From Shewanella sp. (GTDB taxonomy: Bacteria; Pseudomonadota; Gammaproteobacteria; Enterobacterales; Shewanellaceae), in assembly GCA_004195335.1 (NCBI GenBank), contig SDWK01000766.1:1-12198 (forward strand): a DNA stretch of 12,198 nt, written 5' to 3'. Every line of letters begins with the position of its first letter. Positions within the stretch are counted from its first letter, which is position 1. The notes under the pieces are model-generated. The model saw nothing but the letters and a program-made list of their open reading frames with translations, did no database searches and was not told where the DNA came from. Of this stretch, positions 1 through 6,530 are shown one piece after another. Position numbers and translations under genes: made by a program.

Positions 1-79
1 GTTTGGACTAACACAGTTACCTCCTTATAACTTAATCTAGCATAGGAAGTTTACATGAAAATACTTGCTCAGTCAAGCC

Positions 80-103
80 AAAAAAACCGCCATGAAGGCG
101 GTT
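80..103 (-). terminator. Intrinsic terminator of dusA
   Basis: Read on the minus strand, a perfect 7-bp stem (AACCGCC at 103-97 pairing with GGCGGTT at 91-85, 5-nt loop) runs directly into a U tract given by the A run at 81-86. It lies about 20 bp beyond the dusA stop codon, in the right orientation to end that transcript. Confidence 0.85.
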
Positions 104-122
104 AGTTAAGGTAACAGGAAAA

Positions 123-1106
123 CTAAATACTCATATTTTTTCTTGCTTGTTCAATGACTTCTATACCAGCGCCAGGTTTATGCGCGTTTTCACTAATATA
201 TCGTCTCCAAACACGAGAACCCGGCTCTCCTTGGAACAAACCCGTCATATGACGACTGATATGGTTCAAACGACCGCCCGATTGGAGGTGTTTCTCTATA
301 TAAGGAATAAATTTCTCTAAAACAGCATCTCGACTCAAAACAGGTCTAAGACTTCCACAGAGCTGCTGATCCACTTCGGCTAACATGTAAGGGTTTTGAT
401 AGGCTTCACGTCCGACCATGACACCATCGAGCTTAGTCAAATGAGTACGACACTCATCAAGAGACTTAACACCACCATTGATTGAGATACTCAACTCCGG
501 GTGATCTTGTTTAAGCTGGTAGACGCGATCGTAATCTAATGGGGGGATCTCTCTGTTCTCTTTAGGGCTTAACCCCTGCAACCACGCCTTTCTGGCATGC
601 ACGATGAACGCGTTGCAACCCGCATCACTAACAGTTTCGACAAACTCGGTAAGAAATTGGTAACTATCGAGGTCATCAATCCCGATACGTGTTTTTACCG
701 TCACCGGAATATCTACGACCTCTCGCATCGCCGTCACACACTCGGCAACAAGCTTAGGCTCAGCCATAAGGCACGCTCCGAAGCGTCCGCTCTGAACCCT
801 GTCGGACGGGCAACCTACATTCAGGTTTATCTCATCATAACCTCGGTCTGCAGCGAGCTTAGCGCAAGTAGCCAGATCGTGGGCATTAGAACCACCAAGT
901 TGAAGCGCCAATGGATGCTCTTCGCTGTTGTAAGCAAGGTAATCACCTTTACCGTGGATAATGGCCCCTGTAGTGACCATCTCCGTATACAGCAATAACT
1001 CGGCAGACATCAGGCGCGCCATATAACGGTAATGACGGTCCGTCCAATCAAGCATTGGCGCGATAGAGAAGGTACGGTTAATCGTTGAGGTCAGAGTAGA
1101 TGACAT
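123..1106 (-). CDS. dusA: tRNA-dihydrouridine(20/20a) synthase DusA
   Basis: 327-residue flavoenzyme of the Dus family, which reduces uridine to dihydrouridine in the tRNA D-loop with FMN and NADPH; the DusA branch acts at U20/U20a. A TIM barrel fills roughly residues 12-245, and a helical tRNA-binding domain follows. Visible family motifs are [15 protein letters not shown] (14-28, FMN-binding start of the barrel), [10 protein letters not shown] (92-101) with the catalytic Cys99, VKTRIGID (137-144), [17 protein letters not shown] (169-185, a stretch typical of DusA), SINGGV (208-213) and [14 protein letters not shown] (227-240). The length is normal for DusA. The ATG start at 1106 has only a weak Shine-Dalgarno sequence, but it places the FMN motif at the expected distance from the N terminus. 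The gene is monocistronic here: the terminator lies downstream, and 650 bp without a gene lie upstream. Only the tRNA position specificity is inferred from the family. Confidence 0.95.
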   Translation of the reverse strand: MSSTLTSTINRTFSIAPMLDWTDRHYRYMARLMSAELLLYTEMVTTGAIIHGKGDYLAYNSEEHPLALQLGGSNAHDLATCAKLAADRGYDEINLNVGCPSDRVQSGRFGACLMAEPKLVAECVTAMREVVDIPVTVKTRIGIDDLDSYQFLTEFVETVSDAGCNAFIVHARKAWLQGLSPKENREIPPLDYDRVYQLKQDHPELSISINGGVKSLDECRTHLTKLDGVMVGREAYQNPYMLAEVDQQLCGSLRPVLSRDAVLEKFIPYIEKHLQSGGRLNHISRHMTGLFQGEPGSRVWRRYISENAHKPGAGIEVIEQARKNMSI

Positions 1107-1131
1107 AGTTTATGTTGGCCTGCTTTGCGAT

Positions 1132-1170
1132 GACAATTGTCGTTAAACCTAATAAGGCTCTGTGTATAAT
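1132..1170 (-). promoter_or_regulatory. Candidate dusA promoter region with a 10-bp palindrome
   Basis: Read toward dusA, a TTATAC -10-like hexamer lies at 1169-1164, about 58 bp before the start codon; no good -35 is visible at 17 bp. Between it and the gene is the perfect palindrome GACAATTGTC (1132-1141), a possible operator or chance. The same sequence on the plus strand reads TATAAT (1165-1170), so transcription in the other direction cannot be excluded. Weak evidence overall. Confidence 0.3.
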
Positions 1171-1641
1171 CGAGCGTGGTCGCGCATTTTACACTGACCG
1201 CAGGCGAAATGCACCGCTGATTCGCCCTGCCGCTCACATCGACCCAATCAAATAAAGTGAGTGTTACTCAATATTAACAGACCTTTTAAGAGTAAAGTCA
1301 CAGAACTGACTTTGTATGCCATGGAATAATGAATAGCTATAGGTAGATGGCATAACTAAGGGCCAGCTCAGCAGCCTTTATAAGCGTCCCGTATACGTGC
1401 CCTATTTAGGTACTGAGTATCTTGATAGACAAGTTAACTTTTCGGTTACCTTGTCACTTAGAGCATAGATGGACTTAAAGTAGAGATAACCAACTGGCTT
1501 TAAAGCCCTGCCCTTGTATATAGATAAATGCTGAAGCCGATACAAAAATAGCCTAAGCTTTATAGGTAGGTATGCCCAAGGAACGGTTGGCATACGAGTA
1601 AAGTCACCAAGCATAGAAGTGTGACACTATGATCGATATCG
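1171..1641. other. Gene-poor intergenic stretch with short repeats
   Basis: No convincing gene is seen here. A possible 70-codon frame on the minus strand (1402-1614) has no Shine-Dalgarno sequence and an unremarkable composition. The stretch contains a 12-bp perfect direct repeat, GAGTAAAGTCAC, at 1290-1301 and 1596-1607. The first copy forms half of a 7-bp inverted repeat (AAAGTCA 1294-1300 with TGACTTT 1307-1313, 6-nt loop). TGGCAT/ATGCCA-type words recur near both copies (1314-1322, 1588-1594). This could be regulatory DNA or the eroded remains of a larger element. Confidence 0.4.
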
Positions 1642-1669
1642 TTGACCAATTAAGTACCCCATATAGAAT
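1642..1669 (+). promoter_or_regulatory. Candidate sigma-70 promoter of the cheX-like gene
   Basis: TTGACC (1642-1647) and TAGAAT (1664-1669), each five of six consensus bases, are separated by 16 bp. The predicted transcript would have a leader of about 80 nt before the ATG at 1758. Confidence 0.45.
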
Positions 1670-1757
1670 TCTGAAATTCACGCTTTAAAGATACTTGGTA
1701 ACAGATGACATAAAACTCATTATCGAGATACAAGTTTTAGACTATGGATAATCAAAT

Positions 1758-2222
1758 ATGAATGTAAATTTCATTAACCCTTTTCTTGGTTCATTGCTCA
1801 ATGTCATCTCAACGATGGCAAATATGCAACTCACCCCGGGAAAGCCAAGAATAAAAACTGACAATCTGGCTAAAGGCGATGTATCAGGCCTGATAGGCAT
1901 GGTCGGCCCGCAAACGAAGGGTTCATTATCCATCACTTTCGAACAAGGGCTCATCCTAGAAATAATGCAAAATATGCTGGGAGAAAACCCGGGAGAGATC
2001 AATGATGAGATCACCGATCTCGTCGGTGAAATAACCAACATGGTCACAGGTGGTGCAAAGAATATCCTCGGTGATAAAGGCTATGATTTTGAAATGGCAA
2101 CGCCGGTAGTCGTTTCAGGTTTAGGACATCGTATCTCTCATAAAGCCAACGGAAAAAAGATTATCATGCCCTTCACTAGCCCTCATGGAAGCGCCTATAT
2201 TGAAATTTGCTTCGAGAACTAA
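1758..2222 (+). CDS. cheX: CheX-type chemotaxis phosphatase (CheC/CheX/FliY fold)
   Basis: 154-residue cytoplasmic protein of the CheX family, which dephosphorylates phospho-CheY (or a CheY-like receiver) and so resets chemotactic or related phosphorelay signalling. The signature Glu-x-x-Asn is present as E91-I-T-N94 inside the helix DLVGEITNMVTGGAKNIL (87-104); in characterised CheX proteins this pair positions the attacking water. The N-terminal part (1-25) and the region 'LSITFEQGLILEIMQNMLGE' (57-76) fit the alpha/beta fold of this family, and the length is typical of single-domain CheX. A weak GGA precedes the ATG by 9 nt, and a candidate promoter lies upstream. No che, fli or receiver gene is adjacent, so its partner cannot be read from context. 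It converges on an outer-membrane protein gene 104 bp away with only weak hairpins between. Family assignment is firm; the actual substrate is inference. Confidence 0.85.
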   Translation: MNVNFINPFLGSLLNVISTMANMQLTPGKPRIKTDNLAKGDVSGLIGMVGPQTKGSLSITFEQGLILEIMQNMLGENPGEINDEITDLVGEITNMVTGGAKNILGDKGYDFEMATPVVVSGLGHRISHKANGKKIIMPFTSPHGSAYIEICFEN

Positions 2223-2326
2223 TAACAAGAATCTACATTTAAATCGATGATATTATGGTCATTAAGGGTATAAATATCTCCAAAATGACTATCGGCAGAG
2301 AGTCTTTATTAAGACGTTAATCGTGA

Positions 2327-3670
2327 TTAAAATGGTTGGTTAACCATAATCCAAAATTGCGTCGACTCTTCTGCATACGCAAACTCAGCTCTTACGATAA
2401 CGTTTTCAACTTCAAATCGTGCACCTAAACCTAAAGTCCATTTCATATCATCATGTAGTTCACTGGCACTGAAATCATCGGTAACCTGACCAGCTTCAGC
2501 AAAAATGACCCACTGCCACCAAGGTACATCGTAAAGATTAAACACGGGTAAACTTTGCAAAGGTTGCCATCTGGGTTGAACTCGGTACTCGGCTGAATAA
2601 AGCAACGCGCTGCGACCAAAAAATTGTTTGCTAGAGTAGCCTCTTAAATGATCAAAGCCTCCCAAGCTAACACCAGCAAAGGATGGAGGTCGGTGATATG
2701 CGTGTGAGATTGAGTCATAGTCGTTCCAGGTCGGTGTATCAGCAAGGTAAAAGTTCAGGGCTACAATTTGCTGCCCAAACCAGTCATTCTCTCCCAAAGA
2801 TAAAAATGCACTTTGTTCAAACTCCCACATCGTCCAACTTTCTCTAGCATCGGCTCCACCATCGCGAGCACCAAAGTCACGGCTGACCGTCAGACTTGTG
2901 CGACCTCCTCTGGTACTATTTTTTCCATTATCCCTATTGTCCCACTCAAATTTGAATTTTAGTCCCTGAGTTCTCGTCGGCAGATCATCATATCCCAGGA
3001 GTTCCTGAGTTTGAATGAAGGGGGTGAGCTGTAAACTAGTAACACCTGACTCTCTGGGATCCCAACTCAGGGGATCCGTTATTAGAGAGGGCATTAAGCT
3101 TCTCGCGGCTCCTTTAGCTCCCTTTCCCCAGGGCAGCACATATTTTATGTGTAGCTTGGCATAAAACTCATCTCCTACCGTTATCACCCGATTGGTTGCC
3201 ATCGCATCGGAGCTGTTAGCACCTTTGTTCGATCTATTCACATTTTCAGGAACAAAGTAGATCCCCTCTTTATAACTGGCACGATTAAACTCGCCAGAAA
3301 ATAGCCATTGATCCATCTTGGGTAGTTGATAGTTATTGAGTCCTAAATAGGTGAGCCAACTTTCATTACTACTGTAAAGACCGATACCGAACGCTGAGGC
3401 TTGTGGCTGACCGGCATGCTTGATGACACCCGCACCTCCCACTGTCGTACTGAAGGTTTCTGTGGAGAAGATAAATGGCACAGCGACAAACTCGGGGGAA
3501 TAACCTTTACTCTTATTCATCCCGATTTGAGGCGCCTGCGGTGTATCGTTAGCACTGCTATTGTTTGCTTGAGTTACTTGAATGTCCTGAACCTCATCGG
3601 CCAAGGCGTAGGGCAAGCTGATTGCACTACAGAACAGCAGTGCATTTATGCATAAAACGTTAATCTTCAA
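2327..3670 (-). CDS. POTRA-less Omp85 / BamA-TamA family outer-membrane barrel protein
   Basis: 447-residue protein with a type I signal peptide (hydrophobic 4-20, likely cleavage after YALA at 24) and then a beta-barrel domain that matches the bacterial surface antigen (D15/Omp85) family. The diagnostic motifs are WDNRDNGKNSTRGGR (243-257) and GGFDHLRGY (337-345), the latter being the conserved (V/L)RG(F/Y) motif of loop 6 that inserts into the barrel lumen. The chain ends in Phe, as expected for outer-membrane proteins assembled by BamA. Only about 35 residues, a Gln/Asn/Ser-rich linker, separate the signal peptide from the barrel, so no POTRA domain is present; BamA and TamA carry five and three. 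The start codon is TTG at 3670: AGGAAG lies 8 nt upstream, an in-frame TGA lies shortly before it, and no in-frame ATG exists in the signal sequence. The 84-bp gap to alr holds a terminator, suggesting a separate promoter. Cargo or function is unknown; possibilities include a pore or a surface-protein assembly factor. Confidence 0.85.
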   Translation of the reverse strand: MKINVLCINALLFCSAISLPYALADEVQDIQVTQANNSSANDTPQAPQIGMNKSKGYSPEFVAVPFIFSTETFSTTVGGAGVIKHAGQPQASAFGIGLYSSNESWLTYLGLNNYQLPKMDQWLFSGEFNRASYKEGIYFVPENVNRSNKGANSSDAMATNRVITVGDEFYAKLHIKYVLPWGKGAKGAARSLMPSLITDPLSWDPRESGVTSLQLTPFIQTQELLGYDDLPTRTQGLKFKFEWDNRDNGKNSTRGGRTSLTVSRDFGARDGGADARESWTMWEFEQSAFLSLGENDWFGQQIVALNFYLADTPTWNDYDSISHAYHRPPSFAGVSLGGFDHLRGYSSKQFFGRSALLYSAEYRVQPRWQPLQSLPVFNLYDVPWWQWVIFAEAGQVTDDFSASELHDDMKWTLGLGARFEVENVIVRAEFAYAEESTQFWIMVNQPF

Positions 3671-3739
3671 CGAAAAAACTTCCTGATATTGGAGGCTACC
3701 GACTCAAGGCATCCCGCTCATGAATCGATACAACTAAGG

Positions 3740-3768
3740 AAAAAATCTATGTGCTTAGCCCAAGCACA
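3740..3768 (-). terminator. Probable intrinsic terminator of alr overlapping its stop codon
   Basis: On the minus strand a perfect 7-bp stem (TGTGCTT 3768-3762 with AAGCACA 3756-3750, 5-nt loop) is followed after 4 nt by six U (A run 3740-3745). The stem includes the alr stop codon. The 4-nt gap makes it less than ideal. Confidence 0.5.
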
Positions 3769-4831
3769 CGGCAACTCGAGGGGTTAATTTAGTCACTAGC
3801 TCATAAGCGATTGTACCTATGTGCTCCGCCACTTCTTCAACCGGTAAGGCTTTTCCCCATAAAACCGCATCATCGCCAATCCGGTCTGTCGCGTTAATGC
3901 CTAAATCGACGGTCAACATGTCCATAGAGACACGACCAACGATAGGAACCCGTCTCCCGTTAATCCATACAGGCGTCCCTTCGGGTGCATTACGTGGGTA
4001 TCCATCGCCGTAACCAATAGCCACAACGCCTAATTTAGTGTCTTCCTTTGCACACCAAAAACTGCCATAACCTGCAGGTTCACCAGCCTTATGATCACGT
4101 ACGGCAATAAGTTGCGACACTAACTCCATGGCAGGCATCAAACCATGATTACACCCCAGATCCCCAATCACAGGCGAAACGCCGTATAGCGCAATGCCGG
4201 GGCGTATCCAATCCGCCTGACTCTCAGGCCAATACAGGGTACCCGCTGAATTGGCCAAACTACGTTGACCAGGCAAGTCTTTAATAAGGTCGTTAAAGAG
4301 ATCAATCTGCACCTTTGTCGATGGGTTATCGGGTTCATCGGCACAAGCAAAATGTGACATCAGGTTGATAGGTTTAGCGACTTGAGGACAGGCCTCTAAG
4401 CGGGCATAAACAGCATTAAACTGTTCAGGAGTGAAACCTAATCGATGCATACCCGAGTCAATTTTTAGCCATACGCTTGCAGGTTTTGCCAGTATCGAGC
4501 TTTCCAGCATCTCCAGCTGCACTTCATTATGCACAACGGTATCAATATCATGTTCGACCAGAGTCGTTAAGTCGACTTGACTGAAGAAGCCTTCGAGCAA
4601 GATCAATTTAGACTTAACCCCACCTTCCCTTAATGCTAGGGCTTCCTCCAGACGAGCGAGTCCGAAACCATCGGCGTTATCCAGACAATGGGCAACATTA
4701 AGTAAACCATGACCATAGCCATTGGCTTTTACGACCGCCATAACTTTGCTCCCTGGAGCAATTTCACGGAGACGAGCTAAGTTATTCGTCAGTGCTTTAC
4801 TACTGATCTCTGCACGGGGAAAGGGTTTCAA
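3755..4831 (-). CDS. alr: Alanine racemase (PLP-dependent)
   Basis: 358-residue fold-type III PLP enzyme that interconverts L- and D-alanine, supplying D-Ala for peptidoglycan. Motifs in order: [11 protein letters not shown] (32-42) with the PLP-binding Lys35; [10 protein letters not shown] (55-64); [13 protein letters not shown] (121-133); NSAGTLYW (194-201); RPGIALYG (210-217), which contacts PLP; GYGSFW (254-259), whose Tyr255 is the second catalytic base; GYGDGYPR (273-280); and [12 protein letters not shown] (299-310). The length is normal. The start is TTG at 4831: an in-frame TAA stands 12 bp upstream, AAGG lies 7 nt before the TTG, and the next in-frame ATG (Met31) would remove the first strand of the barrel just before Lys35. 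The gene follows dnaB, as in enterobacteria, with a 184-bp gap that could hold its own promoter. Residues needed for catalysis are all present. Confidence 0.97.
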   Translation of the reverse strand: MKPFPRAEISSKALTNNLARLREIAPGSKVMAVVKANGYGHGLLNVAHCLDNADGFGLARLEEALALREGGVKSKLILLEGFFSQVDLTTLVEHDIDTVVHNEVQLEMLESSILAKPASVWLKIDSGMHRLGFTPEQFNAVYARLEACPQVAKPINLMSHFACADEPDNPSTKVQIDLFNDLIKDLPGQRSLANSAGTLYWPESQADWIRPGIALYGVSPVIGDLGCNHGLMPAMELVSQLIAVRDHKAGEPAGYGSFWCAKEDTKLGVVAIGYGDGYPRNAPEGTPVWINGRRVPIVGRVSMDMLTVDLGINATDRIGDDAVLWGKALPVEEVAEHIGTIAYELVTKLTPRVAVCLG

Positions 4832-5015
4832 ACGATAACCTTAATCTGTTAGTAACAAGACTCGATGCTGCACTAAAGTGATAATACGAATATGAGTGTC
4901 AAATCTACAATGAGTTCACTTAGCGATCAATGAAGGGAGCACTAAGTGAATCAAGTTTAATCTTTGCTGAAGAACCCGTCTGTATCGTTATCGATAAACG
5001 ACACGATAGACGACA
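4832..5015 (-). promoter_or_regulatory. dnaB-alr spacer: possible alr promoter and inverted repeats
   Basis: On the minus strand a perfect -35 hexamer TTGACA (4902-4897) lies about 65 nt before the alr start, but the expected -10 position is poor (ACTTTA). Upstream is a 9-bp perfect inverted repeat, TTCACTTAG (4915-4923) and CTAAGTGAA (4942-4950), with an 18-nt loop. Near the dnaB stop, a hairpin at 5028-5004 (loop TAAT, including the stop codon) and a smaller one at 5001-4985 lack a U tract. They are not canonical terminators, so read-through from dnaB into alr is possible. Confidence 0.3.
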
Positions 5016-6422
5016 TTAGTCATCATCGAACTGTGGGCCAGCGTAGTTATCAAAACGAGAGAACTGCCCCTGGAAGGTTAAACGCACCCGTCCGATAGGA
5101 CCGTTACGTTGCTTACCTATGATAATCTCGGCGGTACCCTTCTGATCTGAGTCATCGTTATACACCTCATCACGGTAGATAAACATAATCAGATCCGCAT
5201 CTTGCTCAATCGCACCAGACTCACGAAGATCTGAGTTTATCGGGCGCTTATCGGCACGTTGCTCCAATGAACGGTTAAGCTGAGAAAGTGCAACCACCGG
5301 AACCTCAAGCTCTTTTGCCAGCGCCTTAAGTGAGCGGGAGATCTCAGATATTTCCAAGGTACGGTTATCTTTCAGAGCCGGGACCTGCATTAACTGAAGG
5401 TAATCGATCATGATCATAGACAGACCGCCATGTTCACGGGCGATTCGTCGTGCTCGGCTTCGAACATCTGTCGGCGTCAAACCAGAGCCATCATCGATAT
5501 ACATCTTACCTTGTTCGAGCATGATCCCCATGGTCGAGGAAACCCGTGCCCAATCGTCATCATCGAGTTGACCAGTACGAATTTTGGTCTGGTCGACACG
5601 ACCCAACGAGGCGAGCATACGCATCATGATCTGTTCTGATGGCATCTCCAAACTGAAAATAAGAACAGGTTTATCTTCATTCAGCGATGCTTGTTCACAC
5701 AAGTTCATCGCAAACGTCGTTTTACCCATTGATGGACGCGCTGCAACGATGATCAAATCACCGGACTGGAAGCCCGCGGTCATCTTATCCAGATCGCCAA
5801 ATCCACTCGATACCCCGGTGACACCACCAGTTGGGTTGTTATAAAGATCTTCAATCTTATCGACGGTCTTTTCAAGAATAGCCTTGATTCCTTCGGGACC
5901 TTCGTTGGCATTTGCACGAGACTCGGCAATCTTAAAGACTTTGGTTTCGGCTAAGTCTAACAGGTCACCGGAGTTACGACCTTCAGGATTAAAACCGGCA
6001 TCGGCAATCTCATTCGCCACCTTAATCATTTCACGAACAACAGCACGTTCACGAACAATTTGTGCATAAGATAAAATATTACCCGCACTTGGCGTATTCT
6101 TCGCTATCTCACCAAGATAAGCAAAACCACCGGCGTCCTCTAATTGGTCTTCGACCTCCAACTGCTCTGAAACCGTGATCAGATCGATCGGATGACCAGC
6201 GCTGGCTAAACTCGCCATCGCTAGAAATATCATACGATGAGATCGAGAGTAGAAATCTTCCGCCACAACTGCTTCTGTCACTCTATCCCATGCATCAGAA
6301 TCAAGCATCAAGCCGCCCAGTACTGATTGCTCCGCCTCTAAGGAATGCGGTGGTAGCTTGAGTGAATCCATCTGGATATCTCTCGGCTTATTTTTGGCCT
6401 TGAAGGCACCTTGTTGTGACAT
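5016..6422 (-). CDS. dnaB: Replicative DNA helicase DnaB
   Basis: 468-residue hexameric helicase that unwinds DNA 5'-3' at the replication fork and recruits DnaG primase. The N-terminal primase-interacting domain begins at PPHSLEAEQSVLGGLMLD (24-41). A linker follows, and then the RecA-like C-terminal domain with Walker A ARPSMGKTT (228-236), SLEM (257-260), Walker B MIMIDYLQLM (336-345), ALSQLNR (378-384), DLRESGAIEQDAD (398-410) and IGKQRNGPIG (435-444). It has the usual length, with no intein or insertion. The frame stays open 33 codons further upstream (to 6521), but the ATG at 6422 is preferred: GGAG lies 7 nt before it, the protein then begins MSQQGAFKAK like other DnaB N termini, and the longer version would overlap the divergent promoter region. 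alr follows downstream; a peptidase gene is transcribed divergently. Confidence 0.97.
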   Translation of the reverse strand: MSQQGAFKAKNKPRDIQMDSLKLPPHSLEAEQSVLGGLMLDSDAWDRVTEAVVAEDFYSRSHRMIFLAMASLASAGHPIDLITVSEQLEVEDQLEDAGGFAYLGEIAKNTPSAGNILSYAQIVRERAVVREMIKVANEIADAGFNPEGRNSGDLLDLAETKVFKIAESRANANEGPEGIKAILEKTVDKIEDLYNNPTGGVTGVSSGFGDLDKMTAGFQSGDLIIVAARPSMGKTTFAMNLCEQASLNEDKPVLIFSLEMPSEQIMMRMLASLGRVDQTKIRTGQLDDDDWARVSSTMGIMLEQGKMYIDDGSGLTPTDVRSRARRIAREHGGLSMIMIDYLQLMQVPALKDNRTLEISEISRSLKALAKELEVPVVALSQLNRSLEQRADKRPINSDLRESGAIEQDADLIMFIYRDEVYNDDSDQKGTAEIIIGKQRNGPIGRVRLTFQGQFSRFDNYAGPQFDDD

Positions 6423-6456
6423 TAAATCTCCAAACTCCCAAGAGTTAAGCAAAATA

Positions 6457-6465
6457 TGGTATAAA
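6457..6465 (+). promoter_or_regulatory. Extended -10 promoter of the S46 peptidase gene
   Basis: TGGTATAAA (6457-6465) fits the extended -10 form TGnTATAAT, with one mismatch; no good -35 is visible. Transcription would start near 6472, giving a leader of about 60 nt that contains a 5-bp hairpin (GGAAC 6485-6489 with GTTCC 6496-6500). This placement argues against the in-frame ATG at 6468 being the start codon. Confidence 0.45.
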
Positions 6466-6530
6466 ACGTGCTCAAACAAAAAACGGAACCCATGAGTTCC
6501 TCCCCACACAATAAAAAACAAGGAACGAAC

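Noticed and set aside
597..998. 133-codon plus-strand frame opposite dusA
   Set aside because: It is the antisense of a clear dusA coding sequence and has no recognisable protein features.
1402..1614. 70-codon frame on the minus strand in the dusA-cheX interval
   Set aside because: No Shine-Dalgarno sequence precedes the ATG, no family motif is visible, and the composition looks like non-coding DNA read in frame.
2302..2330. Terminator between cheX and the Omp85 gene
   Set aside because: The short stems (GTCTT/AAGAC and TTAAT/ATTAA) are AT-rich and lack a convincing U tract.
6423..6521. N-terminal extension of DnaB by 33 residues
   Set aside because: The ATG at 6422 has a proper Shine-Dalgarno sequence and gives the family N terminus; the extension would overlap the divergent promoter region.
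6468..6530. Earlier ATG starts for the S46 peptidase (6468, 6492)
   Set aside because: The first lies at the predicted transcription start, and both would put polar residues in front of the signal peptide; the ATG at 6531 has the better Shine-Dalgarno sequence.
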